A stretch of DNA of 64,000 nt from CATQGW01 sp965242565 (GTDB lineage Bacteria; Chloroflexota; Dehalococcoidia; Bin125). Location: assembly GCA_965242565.1 (NCBI GenBank), contig OZ251457.1, positions 2,914,001-2,978,000 of the forward strand, in the 5' to 3' direction. This document shows positions 36,318 through 45,274 of the stretch, piece by piece (position 1 is the first letter of the stretch; the number at the start of each line of letters is the position of its first letter). The notes below the pieces were generated by a model that made no database searches, was not told where the DNA came from, and worked only from the letters and a program-made list of their open reading frames with translations. The translations under genes were made by a program, and so were the position numbers.

Positions 36318-36722
36318 TCACGTCAGATCGGTGAACGGGTTGTGCGCGACCTCCCACATGTAGCCGTCGGGATCGCTGAAATAGCCCGAATAGCCGCCCC
36401 AGAACGTTGACTCGGCCGCCTTGACGATCTCCGCGCCCGCTCGCTCCGCCTCTGCCAGCGTCGCGTCCACCTCGGCCGGCGAGCCGACGTTGCGCGCCAG
36501 CGTGATCGTCTGCGTCCCGCCGCCGCTCCAGGCGACCTCCGCCTCCTCGCGCAGCTTCTCCAGCGGGTAGAGCGCCAGCCAGGTCCCCTCCAGTTCGAAG
36601 AAGACGATGTTCGCGCCGTCCTCGTAGTCATGCGTGGGCAGACCGAGACCGTCGCGGTAGAAACGCAGCGACGCCGCCAGGTCCGCAACGCCGAGCGTGA
36701 TGATGCTGATCTTGGGTTTCAT
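36318..36722 (-). CDS. VOC-family protein
   Basis: 134 aa with the VOC pattern ITLGVADLAASLRFYRDGLGL and GYFSDPDGYMWEVAHNPF. It is first of a two-gene VOC unit with 35954. The similarity to that neighbour is only family-level, so they are not a recent duplicate. Substrate unknown. Confidence 0.87.
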   Translation of the reverse strand: MKPKISIITLGVADLAASLRFYRDGLGLPTHDYEDGANIVFFELEGTWLALYPLEKLREEAEVAWSGGGTQTITLARNVGSPAEVDATLAEAERAGAEIVKAAESTFWGGYSGYFSDPDGYMWEVAHNPFTDLT

Positions 36723-36813
36723 GACGGCTCGTTGGGGCTGGCGTCGGACACAGCGACGGGGACGGAGCGTGCGGCTCCGTCCCTGTCGATTGGGCTTGGG
36801 CTGTCGACCTGAG

Positions 36814-38106
36814 CTAGAAGGCCAGCGGCGCCGGCTCGGCCTGGCCGCCCTCCAGACCCTGCGGCCACCAGTGGTCCTCCCAGCCTTCCTCGTCCCAGAT
36901 GTGCTTGAGGTTGGGCAGCACCTCGCGGGCCGTCAGCTGGATGTTCGGGATCGCCAGTTCCTTGGGGATCGAGCCGAACTGGTTGAGGATCATCAGGTGC
37001 CCCACATGGAGCGTCTTGATCACTTCCTCGAGCTGCTCGGTGACCTGCTTGGGCGTGCCGGCGACGATGTTGCCCTCGCGGATCAGGTCGGCCCAGGTGA
37101 TCTCCGAGTTGGCCTTGGAGGCCAGCATCTTCTCCTGGGTCTTCTCGCCCTTGAACTTGTCGGTGTCGCCGAAGACGGGCTTGAGGCCCTGGCTGCGGGT
37201 GAAGCCCTGCTCGATGGTGCGCACCGTGCGGTAGCCGGGCGGATCCGCGTAGCGCGGGTCGATGTGGAGCATCTTGTTGTAGAAGTACTCCGCGTGCGGC
37301 CCGAACTTGTCGGCCACTTCCTGCTCGCTCTCGCCGGTGGCGACCAGCTGGAGGAAGCCGGCCTGGTAGGGGTTCAGCGGCTTCTCGCGCTGCTGCATCG
37401 TCCGCCAGAACCCGTCCACGTTCTTCTGCCCGGCCTTGTAGCCCCCGTAGGAGAGGTAGCAGTAGACGTAGTTGTGCTCCGCGCACCACTCCCACGTCTC
37501 GACCGAGCCGCCGCCGGGGATCCAGACGGGTGGGTGCGGCTGCTGGATCGGGCGCGGCCAGATGTTGATGTAGCGCAGCTGGTTGTAGCGCCCGTTGTAG
37601 GAGAACATCTCGGGCCGCGTCCAGGCCTGCGTGATCACGTCGGCGGCTTCGTAGTACTTGTCGCGCAGGTGCGACGGGTTCGCGCCGTAGCAGAAGCAGT
37701 CGTCCATCGGCGTGCCGACCGGGAAGCCGGCGACCAGCCGCCCGCCCGAGATGCAGTCGAGCATGGCGAACTCTTCGGCCACCCGCGTCGGCGGGTTGTA
37801 GAGCGCGATCGAGTTGCCCAGCACCACGATCGCCACATCCTTGGTGCGGCGGCAGAGGTTGGCCGCCATCAGGTTGGGCGAGGGCATCAGCCCGTAGGCG
37901 TTCTGGTGGTGCTCGTTGATGCAGATGCCGTCGTAGCCCGCCTCGGCGGCGGCCTCAAGCTCGTCCAGCCCGTCGTTGTACATCTGGTGCGCCTTGGCCG
38001 GATCGAACAGATCCGAGGGCACATCCACCCAGACCGAGTTGTGCTGCTCGGCGAAGTCGGGGGGCAGGTCCCGGTAGGGCATCAGGTGAAAGAATTCGAA
38101 CTTCAC
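36814..38106 (-). CDS. LLM-class flavin-dependent monooxygenase
   Basis: 430 aa from a GTG with GGAGGA upstream. Luciferase-family features: FFHLMPYRDLP opening, GYDGICINEHHQNAYG, NSIALYNPPTRVAEEFAMLD, ISGGRLVAGFPVGTP and RPIQQPHPPVWIPGGG. The long C-terminal part ends AWP...HIWDEEGWEDH-like. It is of the longer type found in Chloroflexota and Actinobacteria for oxidation of organic substrates with reduced flavin. It stands upstream of the VOC pair by about 90 nt and may share their transcript. Confidence 0.9.
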   Translation of the reverse strand: MKFEFFHLMPYRDLPPDFAEQHNSVWVDVPSDLFDPAKAHQMYNDGLDELEAAAEAGYDGICINEHHQNAYGLMPSPNLMAANLCRRTKDVAIVVLGNSIALYNPPTRVAEEFAMLDCISGGRLVAGFPVGTPMDDCFCYGANPSHLRDKYYEAADVITQAWTRPEMFSYNGRYNQLRYINIWPRPIQQPHPPVWIPGGGSVETWEWCAEHNYVYCYLSYGGYKAGQKNVDGFWRTMQQREKPLNPYQAGFLQLVATGESEQEVADKFGPHAEYFYNKMLHIDPRYADPPGYRTVRTIEQGFTRSQGLKPVFGDTDKFKGEKTQEKMLASKANSEITWADLIREGNIVAGTPKQVTEQLEEVIKTLHVGHLMILNQFGSIPKELAIPNIQLTAREVLPNLKHIWDEEGWEDHWWPQGLEGGQAEPAPLAF

Positions 38107-38467
38107 AGGGGTCCTCCGCTCAGTCAGAGCCGTGTGCGGCCGCCGTCAGACAGCCGGCGCGTTGCGCGCAAGCTAGCGCCTGCAACCCCAGCCTGTCAAA
38201 CAGCCCCGGTGGACGCAGCTCGCGCCCACCTCCGCCATCCCCGTCCCGCTCCATCACTCCTGCCTCGTTCCGTCACTCCCGCCCCGCGCCGTCACTCCCG
38301 CCCTACTCCGTCATACCCGCGCTTGCCGCGGGTATCTCGCCGCCAACGCCAGGGGCCCCATTCCTCCGTCACTCCCGCCCTACTCCGTCATACCCGCGCT
38401 TGCCGCGGGTATCTCGCCGCCAACGCCAGGGGCCCCATTCCTCCGTCATTCCCGCCCCCTCCTCCCG
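38107..38467. other. Repeat-filled intergenic region
   Basis: 361 bases upstream of the monooxygenase gene, mostly CGTCACTCCCGCCC-type strings plus the tandem 77-bp repeat listed separately. No gene is supported here. Confidence 0.7.
38291..38444 (+). repeat. Exact 77-bp tandem duplication containing family A hairpins
   Basis: Two identical 77-bp units (38291-38367 and 38368-38444), each with one ATACCCGCG-CTTGC-CGCGGGTAT hairpin followed by TCTCGCCGCCAACGCCAGG. The identity points to a very recent duplication. Confidence 0.9.
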
Positions 38468-39079
38468 TCATTCCCGCCCCCGAGCGGGAATCAGCCCCAT
38501 CCCACCGCAGCCCTCCCCCAACCCCCTTCCGTCGCCCCCGACTTGATCCAGCGATAGCCCCGTCAGCCGCAGGTAGAGCGAATCCGGGCACAGCTCCAGG
38601 TCGTCCGACCATCCGACTGCGCCGTTTTCCGTGAGCCGCACCCGCTCGAAGAGCGAGCGCTCCCGCAACGCTGTGAACATGCCCAGCTCAAACAGATGCG
38701 AAACGTCGACCTCGCCGCTCGCGCCGTCGTCGTATTCGAGCCAGATGCGGCAGCCATCGCGGGCTTCAACCCTGACCGGCTTGGGCATGAACTGCGGCGC
38801 CGGTTCGGCGGCGTCCCAGATCGCCTCCTGCTCTGCGAGCGTTCGCCCCATTAGCTGGGCGTACAGCTCTTCGGCGACCAGGCGGATGCCCTCGCTCCAG
38901 ACGACATCGCCATAGCCGTCGATCCGCACATCGCGGAAGAATGCGGCGTCGCTCCATGCGGCGTACTCGGCTCGACTCGCAAGCGGCGAGAGATCCACTT
39001 CGCCGCTCATCCCGTCGTCGAACTCAAGCCAGAGACGACAGCCGTCGTGCGCTTCCACCTTGGCCGGAATCGGATGCAT
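38468..39079 (-). CDS. Two-domain DUF2442 protein with repeat-derived C-terminus
   Basis: 203 aa. Two similar ~80-aa DUF2442 units (about 1-85 and 98-180) share VEAxDGCRxWLExDDGxSGEVDxS and D/E-L-x-x-x-x-L-Y-x-x-L-x-G. DUF2442 proteins are small and often accompany DUF4160 or toxin-antitoxin pairs, but no partner is seen. The last ~23 residues (from LDQVGGDG) are encoded by an intergenic hairpin repeat (CCCCCGACTTGATC and neighbours), so the natural stop seems to have been lost to a repeat insertion. Confidence 0.75.
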   Translation of the reverse strand: MHPIPAKVEAHDGCRLWLEFDDGMSGEVDLSPLASRAEYAAWSDAAFFRDVRIDGYGDVVWSEGIRLVAEELYAQLMGRTLAEQEAIWDAAEPAPQFMPKPVRVEARDGCRIWLEYDDGASGEVDVSHLFELGMFTALRERSLFERVRLTENGAVGWSDDLELCPDSLYLRLTGLSLDQVGGDGRGLGEGCGGMGLIPARGRE

Positions 39080-39106
39080 GCCCCCAGCCTACCCGCCGCT
39101 CCCTCG

Positions 39107-41092
39107 TCAGGCGTAGTCCGGGTGCGTCGTGTCCAGCCAGCTGTCGTCGTAGCGGTGGCTCGCGTGGGCGAACTGGTAGACATCCGGCGAGTTGTTCACG
39201 TAAGGCCACTCCACCTGCGGCGAGATCGCGTTCATCACCGAGGGCTGGCCGGTCATCCCCTCCACGCCGTGGTCGGGATGCACGCCGAGGAAGATGCGCA
39301 GCAGCTCGCTCGCCGTCTCCTTGCGCTTCTCCACATCCAGCTCGCTCTTCATGCCGACGATCAGCTCTTCCGCCGGCGGGTAGTTGTACTGCGAGAAGTT
39401 CGAGCTGCCGCCCACCACGTGCGTGATGTTCCACTCGCCGGTCGGATCCAGATCCTGCGGCGGGTTCGTCCAGGCCGGCGTCTGCCCCGGATGCGTGCCC
39501 TCCAGCAGCCGCTGGAGGATCACCGTGTAGGGCTGGATGTCCATCGACAGCTCAACGTCGAGCGCCTGCTCGTACATCGCCTTCACCGTCTCGGTGATGC
39601 CGGGGTAGGTCTGTTCCCAGACATCGGGCGTGATCCAGAAGAACGTGCGGCTGCCCGGCTCCACGCCCGCCGCGCTCATCAGATCGCGCGCCATCTTGAT
39701 GTCCGCGTCCCGATCCACCCGGTAGCCCGGCCAGGTCGCCAGCTCGTCCTCCGGCACGGTCCAGGCCTGGTTGAACCACGGCGCCTGGGCGATCGCCGAG
39801 ATTTTCGCCGAGCCGAGGTAGACCGTGTCGATCAGCGCGTACCGATCGGTCGCCACGTGGAAGGCGTAGGCCAGCCGCCGATCGGCCCAGGGGTTGCCCA
39901 GGCCGTCTTCGCCCTCCCACTCGGCGTTGAAGTTGTAGCGAATCTGGATCGTGAAGCCGAACGGCACATCGAACGACTGGTGATCCGGGAAGTCGGCCAG
40001 GATGCCTTCGACCTGGAGGCTGGAAAGCGGGAAGCCGCCGATGTCGATCCCGCGCCCCCGGTAGGCGGCGTCGACCGTCGTCGCGTCGAGCAGGTTGGTG
40101 AACTCCACCCGATCCATGTAGGGCAGCGGCCCGCCGTCGTCGCCCAGCTTCCAGTAGTTCGGGTTGACGTTGAGGTGTATCCCGATGTCGGGGTCGTAGA
40201 TCTCCGGGATGTACGGGCCGGTGCCCGACGAGAGCTCGACGTTGGTCTGCTCGTCGCGCCAGCGGTTGCCGAACTCATCGATCGCCTCGGGCGACGTCAT
40301 CCACGAGAACGGTCCCAGATGCACGCCCAGATACGTCGCGTCGGCCTGCGCGGTGGTGAACTTGATCGTGACGTCGTCGAGCACCTCGATCGTGTCCGTC
40401 TGCTGGTACTTGCTGGCCGAGAGGAACGAGGTGTCCTCCACGCCGTCCGCGTCGACCGAGTCGATCTGGCGCTGCGCGTTGTAGCGGATGTCCTCGGCGG
40501 TGACCGCGCGCCCGCCCTCGGTGGGGAACTGGTCCCAGAAGCGCGCGCCCTGATCGACGCTGAAGATGTAGGTGGTGTCGTCGGGAATCTCCGGCAGCGA
40601 GGCGATGTCCGGTTCCATCACTCCCTGCTCCTTGTTGCGCCAGCGGATCAGGTAGTTCATGTAGAACCCCATCCAGAACTGGGTGGGGCCGAAGACGCCG
40701 CGGTGCGGGTCGAAGTAGTCGTGCGTCGCCGCCGGGGTGGAAAACCGCAGCGTGCCCCCGCGCACGATGTTCGAGGTTTCGGCGACGGTCTGTTCCTGCT
40801 GCTGTTGATCGTCGGCCGGAGCGTCCTGTCGGTCCGCCTGCTGCGCCTGCCGATCGGCGGCCGCTTGCTGTTCCTGCTGCATCGCCTGCTGCTGCGCCGC
40901 GGGCTGCGCCTGCTGCTGTTGCCGCGCGCCCGTCTGGGCGGCGGCCTGTTGGTCGTCGTCGTCATCGTCGCCGCAGCCGACCAGCGCCAGCCCCGCTGCT
41001 CCCACGCCGGCCCGCCCCGAGGCGTGCAGCAGCGCGCGCCTGCTCATCCGCGACCTGCGCATCCGCTGCCAGTAGTTCGGTCGTTCGTTCAT
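39107..41092 (-). CDS. ABC transporter family 5 substrate-binding lipoprotein (peptide/opine/nickel type)
   Basis: 661 aa. The N-terminus has a twin-arginine-like motif (MSRRALL), a hydrophobic stretch and a lipobox LVGC, followed by six Asp and a ~65-residue Gln/Ala-rich linker before the mature domain. The domain starts with GGTLRFSTPAATHDYFDPH and contains AEDIRYNAQRQID and RLAYAFHVATDRYALID, as in DppA/OppA-type binding proteins. No permease or ATPase gene is adjacent, so partners must be elsewhere. The signal design resembles many Chloroflexota binding proteins. Confidence 0.9.
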   Translation of the reverse strand: MNERPNYWQRMRRSRMSRRALLHASGRAGVGAAGLALVGCGDDDDDDQQAAAQTGARQQQQAQPAAQQQAMQQEQQAAADRQAQQADRQDAPADDQQQQEQTVAETSNIVRGGTLRFSTPAATHDYFDPHRGVFGPTQFWMGFYMNYLIRWRNKEQGVMEPDIASLPEIPDDTTYIFSVDQGARFWDQFPTEGGRAVTAEDIRYNAQRQIDSVDADGVEDTSFLSASKYQQTDTIEVLDDVTIKFTTAQADATYLGVHLGPFSWMTSPEAIDEFGNRWRDEQTNVELSSGTGPYIPEIYDPDIGIHLNVNPNYWKLGDDGGPLPYMDRVEFTNLLDATTVDAAYRGRGIDIGGFPLSSLQVEGILADFPDHQSFDVPFGFTIQIRYNFNAEWEGEDGLGNPWADRRLAYAFHVATDRYALIDTVYLGSAKISAIAQAPWFNQAWTVPEDELATWPGYRVDRDADIKMARDLMSAAGVEPGSRTFFWITPDVWEQTYPGITETVKAMYEQALDVELSMDIQPYTVILQRLLEGTHPGQTPAWTNPPQDLDPTGEWNITHVVGGSSNFSQYNYPPAEELIVGMKSELDVEKRKETASELLRIFLGVHPDHGVEGMTGQPSVMNAISPQVEWPYVNNSPDVYQFAHASHRYDDSWLDTTHPDYA

Positions 41093-41170
41093 GATCGTCT
41101 CCTCCGCGCCGCCGCCCGCAGCGGCATTTCACCGCGCAGCGTAATGATTTCCGAGCGGCCTCGTCGGGCG

Positions 41171-41665
41171 TCAGAGCGAATGGATGCTCAGCTCCGCATC
41201 GCCTACTGCACCGAAACGCTCGCGCAGACGCCGCGCGCGGAAGCGGAAGATCTCGTGCAGGCGCGGCACGACGAGATAGTGGGCGACGGGCGTGCTGAGC
41301 GGTTCCAGCGGCAGCGCCCAATGCACGATGTCGCTCGCCTCCACGCCGCGCTCCACCTCGCGGAAGAGGTGCTCGTGATGCCACAGCGCATAGGGGCCGA
41401 GCCGCTGCTCGTCGGCGAAGTACTCGCGCTCGCGCACCTGCGTGATCTCCGTCGCCCAGGGCACCTCCAGCCCCAGCAGAGGCGTCAGGCGGTAGGTGAT
41501 CATCATCCCCGCATACGCCGCCCGTGCCGGCTCGCAGGTCAGCCGGAAGCGCATGTCAGGCGGCGTGATCTCGACCAGATTGCGCGGATCGGAGAAGAAC
41601 GACCACGCGGTGTCCAGCTCCGTCGTCAGCGTCTGGCGAGCTTCAAGGCGAAACGGCATGCTCAC
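41171..41665 (-). CDS. SRPBCC-family (START-like) protein
   Basis: 164 aa from a GTG that overlaps the menA stop in GTGA. The pattern FRLEARQTLTTELDTAWSFFSDPRNLVEITPP and the W-x-H-E-H-x-F strand segment match SRPBCC ligand-binding proteins of the cyclase/dehydrase type. Coupling to menA suggests a link to quinone or isoprenoid handling, but no role is established. Confidence 0.82.
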   Translation of the reverse strand: MSMPFRLEARQTLTTELDTAWSFFSDPRNLVEITPPDMRFRLTCEPARAAYAGMMITYRLTPLLGLEVPWATEITQVREREYFADEQRLGPYALWHHEHLFREVERGVEASDIVHWALPLEPLSTPVAHYLVVPRLHEIFRFRARRLRERFGAVGDAELSIHSL

Positions 41666-42573
41666 GCTCCTCCGATCAGCGCGCCCAGCGCCAGCAGCGC
41701 GCCCGCGATCAGGTGCAGCATCGCAGTTCGCTTCAGCACCGTGATCAGCGCCGCGCCGGTTGCGCCTCCCGCCACGGCGCGGCAGAGCGGGACCGCCAGC
41801 GGCGCGGCCGCCAGCCCCAGCGCCGTCCAGGCCGGCAGCACGCCTGTCGCCGCGAAGATCAGGATCGTTGCAAACGCCGCGCCCACCAGCAGCAGATACT
41901 CGGCGCGCGTGCCCCGCTCGCCCAGCATCACCGCCAGCGTGCGCTTGCCCGCAATCCGATCGGTCTCAATGTCGCGCAGGTTGTTGGCGACGAGTATCGC
42001 CGTCACGAGGCAGCCCACGGGAACGGAGGCCGCCGCCAACTCCCAGGTCAGCTCGCCGCTCTGCACGTAGCCGCTGCCCATCACCGCGACCACGCCGAAG
42101 AAGGCGAAGCAGATCACGTCGCCCAGCCCGTGGTACCCATACGGCCAGGGACCGCCCGTGTAGGCCACCGCCGCGACACAGGAGGCCGCGCCCGCCGCCA
42201 GAATCGGCCAGCCCGCGGCGATCGTCAGAAAGACGCCGATCGCAATCGCGCCGCCGAAGACGGTGATCGCGCCCGCCAGCATCTCCCGCTCCGACAGCCA
42301 GCCCATCGCCACCGCGCGCGGCGGACCGAGCCGCTCCGGCGTGTCTGCGCCGCGCCGAAAGTCCGACAGATCGTTGGCGAAGTTGACGCCGATCTGGATC
42401 AGAATCGCCGCTGCCAGCACCTGGAAAAACAGCGCCGCGTCGAACGGCCCCTCGATCGTCGCCACCGCCGTCCCGACCAGCACCGGCGCCACTGCCGCCG
42501 GCAGCGTCGGCGGCCGCGCCGCCAACAGCCAAATTCGCCACAACGGCGGAGCGGGCGCGATCTGCGAGCTCAT
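41662..42573 (-). CDS. menA: 1,4-dihydroxy-2-naphthoate polyprenyltransferase
   Basis: 303 aa, UbiA superfamily with several membrane helices. The prenyl-diphosphate motif NDLSDFRRGAD (NDxxDxxxD) is intact near residues 66-76, and LAARPPTLPAAVAPVLVG is typical of MenA. It attaches the isoprenoid tail to dihydroxynaphthoate in the membrane. Neighbours menB and menG support the assignment. It overlaps the SRPBCC gene by 4 nt and follows the DUF2283 gene by 26 nt. Confidence 0.92.
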   Translation of the reverse strand: MSSQIAPAPPLWRIWLLAARPPTLPAAVAPVLVGTAVATIEGPFDAALFFQVLAAAILIQIGVNFANDLSDFRRGADTPERLGPPRAVAMGWLSEREMLAGAITVFGGAIAIGVFLTIAAGWPILAAGAASCVAAVAYTGGPWPYGYHGLGDVICFAFFGVVAVMGSGYVQSGELTWELAAASVPVGCLVTAILVANNLRDIETDRIAGKRTLAVMLGERGTRAEYLLLVGAAFATILIFAATGVLPAWTALGLAAAPLAVPLCRAVAGGATGAALITVLKRTAMLHLIAGALLALGALIGGA

Positions 42574-42599
42574 CCGATCTCCGTTGCGTGCACGCCGGC

Positions 42600-42800
42600 C
42601 TAGACCGTCTCGAATTGCAGCGACGAGAGGTCGAGCCGGTCCGAGCGCTTCGAGAGGTGCAGAATCTCAACACCGACGACTTGCCGCGCCTCGTTGAAGT
42701 CGAGCACCACGCCCGACGAGACCTCCTCCGACTCCACGATGGCGGAGTCGTCAAGGCGCAGATAGAGCGCGTCTGCTTCCCGGTCCACCCGCAGTTTCAT
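42600..42800 (-). CDS. DUF2283 small protein
   Basis: 66 aa, full-length match in pattern to DUF2283: DREADALYLRLDD, then SSGVVLDFNEARQVVGVEIL. Function unknown in the family. It sits between menB and menA on the same strand with short gaps, so it is probably in the men transcript. Confidence 0.85.
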   Translation of the reverse strand: MKLRVDREADALYLRLDDSAIVESEEVSSGVVLDFNEARQVVGVEILHLSKRSDRLDLSSLQFETV

Positions 42801-42846
42801 CGTTCCCCTCGCATCGCGCGATCCCCGCGTGCGCCTGCTTGCTGGC

Positions 42847-43698
42847 CTAGGGGAAGCGCTCGTAGCGGCTGAAGTCGGGCCGGCGCTTCTCCAGGAACGC
42901 GTTCTTTCCCTCCTTGGCCTCCTCGGACAGGTAGTAGAGCAGCGTCGAATCGCCCGCGAACATCTGCATTCCCGCCAGACCGTCCGTGTCCGCCACCAGC
43001 GCGCGCTTGATGAAGCGCAGCGCGGTCGGCGACATGCACAGGATCTCGCGGCAGTAGTTGACCGTCTCCTCCTCCAGACGCTCGACCGGGAAGACGGCGT
43101 TGGCCAGCCCCATCTCCCGCGCCTCCTCCGCGTCGTACTGACGGCACATGAACCAGATCTCGCCGGCCTTTTTGTGCCCCACGATCCGCGCCAGCAGCAT
43201 CGTGCCGTAGCCCGCGTCGAACGAGCCCACCTTGGGCCCCGTCTGGCCGAAGCGCGCGTTGTCGCCCGCGATCGTCATGTCGCAGACCGTCGCCAGCACG
43301 TTGCCGCCGCCGATCGCGTAGCCCGCCACCATCGCGATTACCGGCTTCGGAATCGCCCGAATCTGCCGATGCAGATCCAGCACGTTCAGCCGCGGCACGC
43401 CGTCGTCGCCCACATACCCGCCGTCGCCGCGGATGCGCTGATCGCCGCCCGAGCAGAAGGCTTCCTTGCCCTCGCCGGTCAGGATGATTACCCCCACCGA
43501 CTGATCCTCGTGTGCGGCGTGGAAGGCGTGCTGCAGCTCGAACAGCGTCTGCGGGCGAAAGGCGTTGCGCACCTCGGGGCGGGCGATCGTGATCTTGGCG
43601 ATCCCCTCCGCCACGTCGTAGCGGATATCGCCGTAGTCCCCGCGCCGCTCCCAGGCGGGCAACCCGCTGCGTTCCACCGTCACCGTCGGATACGACAT
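42847..43698 (-). CDS. menB: 1,4-dihydroxy-2-naphthoyl-CoA synthase
   Basis: 283 aa, crotonase fold. MenB-typical segments: RPEVRNAFRPQT, FCSGGDQRIRG, YAIGGGNVL, GPKVGSFDAGYG and SRYERFP-like C-terminus. It performs ring closure of o-succinylbenzoyl-CoA in menaquinone synthesis. The start ATG overlaps the TetR stop by one base (TGATG), so the regulator and menB are coupled. Confidence 0.92.
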   Translation of the reverse strand: MSYPTVTVERSGLPAWERRGDYGDIRYDVAEGIAKITIARPEVRNAFRPQTLFELQHAFHAAHEDQSVGVIILTGEGKEAFCSGGDQRIRGDGGYVGDDGVPRLNVLDLHRQIRAIPKPVIAMVAGYAIGGGNVLATVCDMTIAGDNARFGQTGPKVGSFDAGYGTMLLARIVGHKKAGEIWFMCRQYDAEEAREMGLANAVFPVERLEEETVNYCREILCMSPTALRFIKRALVADTDGLAGMQMFAGDSTLLYYLSEEAKEGKNAFLEKRRPDFSRYERFP

Positions 43699-44372
43699 CA
43701 GCTCTGCTCCTCTGCGTGCTCCGGCTCTGTGCGTTCTATGTTCAGCTCGATTCCGTCCTCAACGCCCGCGCCGCGCAGCGCCAGGCGTCGAATCTCCGCT
43801 TGCATGCGCTGGGGCTGCGTCCGAATCCGGCCGTCGGCCCACGCGCCGATCATGCCCTGCGCCATCGCCACCCAGGCCCGCGCCGCCAACTCCGGATCGA
43901 GCGGCGCGATCCGACCCAGCGCCAGCGCGCGCTCCAGCTCGGGGCGCAGCAGCGCGGCGAACTCATCCTCGATCTGCGCCGCCTGCGCGCGAATCTCCGG
44001 CCCCGCTGCGAGCGCCTCGTTCAGCACCCGCGCCAGCGCGCGCCGGCCCGAGAGCCCCGCGAACAGCGCCGAAAGCGCCGCGTCGGCGCGCGCCAGCGGA
44101 TCGTCGCCCGCCTGCTCCATCGCCGCCCGCACCCGCCGCTGCAGCAGCGCGCCCGCGCGCGACACCACCGCCGCCAACAGCGCCTGCTTCGTGGGGAAGT
44201 GGAAATACAGCCCGCCCTTCGAGGTCTCCGCCGCCCGCGCCACATCGTCCATCCCGGCCCGCCCGAAGCCGCGCTCGGCGAACACCCGCGTCGCCGCGCG
44301 CAGCAGCAGCTCGCGCCGCTCCACGGCACGCGCCTGCTGCGGCGCTCGCGCCTCCGACTCCGCAACGACCAC
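43698..44372 (-). CDS. TetR-family regulator at the menaquinone locus
   Basis: 224 aa. The N-terminal TetR helix-turn-helix is clear (LLLRAATRVFAERGFGRAGMDDVARAAETSKGGLYFHFPTKQALL). The C-terminal ligand domain is Ala- and Arg-rich. It is first in the minus-strand unit TetR-menB-DUF2283-menA-SRPBCC and divergent from menG; the palindrome between them is its likely operator, so it probably controls both directions and itself. Confidence 0.9.
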   Translation of the reverse strand: MVVAESEARAPQQARAVERRELLLRAATRVFAERGFGRAGMDDVARAAETSKGGLYFHFPTKQALLAAVVSRAGALLQRRVRAAMEQAGDDPLARADAALSALFAGLSGRRALARVLNEALAAGPEIRAQAAQIEDEFAALLRPELERALALGRIAPLDPELAARAWVAMAQGMIGAWADGRIRTQPQRMQAEIRRLALRGAGVEDGIELNIERTEPEHAEEQS

Positions 44373-44387
44373 GACCGAACCTCCGCA

Positions 44388-44409
44388 AAACCGACTCCCG
44401 CGTCGGTTT
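44388..44409. promoter_or_regulatory. Likely TetR operator between the TetR gene and menG
   Basis: Perfect inverted repeat AAACCGAC - TCCCGC - GTCGGTTT, 8-bp arms with a 6-bp spacer, in the 53-bp divergent gap. The shape is typical of TetR-family operators. Autoregulation and control of menG are inferred. Confidence 0.75.
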
Positions 44410-44425
44410 CCCTATCCTATCACCC

Positions 44426-45127
44426 GTGATCTCTCCCGCCGACCAACGCGCCCGCACCATCCAATCCATGTTCGGGCGGCTCGTGCCCCAATACGACCGC
44501 ATGAACCGCGTGATGACGGCCGGTCTCGACGGACGCTGGCGGCGCCTCGCCGTGCGGGCCGCCAAGCCGCGCGGCGAGGCGGTGCTCGACCTCGGCGCGG
44601 GCACCGGCGACCTCTCGCGCGAGTTCCGCCGCGCCGGCGCGGCTCGCGTCGTCGGCGCGGACTTTTCCGCGCAGATGCTCCACCGCGCCCACCGCAAATT
44701 CGGCCCACAAACCGCCGACTGGCTCCAGGCCGACGCGCTGCGGCTGCCCTTTCCCGATGCCGCGTTCGACATCGCGGCCAGCGCTTTCGTTCTGCGCAAC
44801 CTGGTCGACCTGCCGCGCGCCTTTGAGGAGATGCTGCGCGTCCTGCGCCCCGGCGGGCGGCTCGTCGCGCTCGACATCACCCACCCGCCCGACGACCTGC
44901 GCGGCCGCGTTCTGCGCCTCGGCTTCGAGCGGATCGTCACGCCCGCCGCCGGTCTGCTCAGCGGCGACCGCGACGCCTACCGCTATCTTCCCAACTCGCT
45001 TGCCGGCTACCCGACGGCGGATGACTTGGCCGAAATGCTGCGCGCCGCCGGCGCAGAGCAAGTCTCATACCAACGCCTCGCCGCCGGCGCCGTCGCCCTC
45101 CACACCGCCCACAAACCCTCTCGCTGA
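44426..45127 (+). CDS. menG: Demethylmenaquinone methyltransferase
   Basis: 233 aa from a GTG start at 44426. UbiE/MenG features: MFGRLVPQYDRMNRVMTAGLDGRWR, AdoMet motif VLDLGAGTGDLS (near 53-64), SAFVLRNLVD and LRPGGRLVALDIT. It methylates demethylmenaquinone in the last step of the pathway. Divergent from the TetR-menB unit over a palindromic operator. Confidence 0.93.
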   Translation: MISPADQRARTIQSMFGRLVPQYDRMNRVMTAGLDGRWRRLAVRAAKPRGEAVLDLGAGTGDLSREFRRAGAARVVGADFSAQMLHRAHRKFGPQTADWLQADALRLPFPDAAFDIAASAFVLRNLVDLPRAFEEMLRVLRPGGRLVALDITHPPDDLRGRVLRLGFERIVTPAAGLLSGDRDAYRYLPNSLAGYPTADDLAEMLRAAGAEQVSYQRLAAGAVALHTAHKPSR

Positions 45128-45274
45128 CGAGCGATTCCTATCGCTCTCTGGATAACGGCTTCAGTGAGTGCTTTGAGACAGCATGAGCGAGGAGGGCAGT
45201 CAGCGACAGAAGTGAGACGATTAGCTGCAATGGCAATGTGCGTCGCCATCCGATGGATTGACAACGAAATCTCC

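Noticed and set aside
38217..38540. Possible CRISPR-like array from closely spaced palindromic repeats
   Set aside because: Units are joined without unique spacers of constant length, the 77-bp copies are identical throughout, and no cas gene is present.
45128..45274. Small RNA or tRNA gene between menG and the Zn-hook ATPase
   Set aside because: I found no cloverleaf, anticodon arm or T-loop pattern in this gap.
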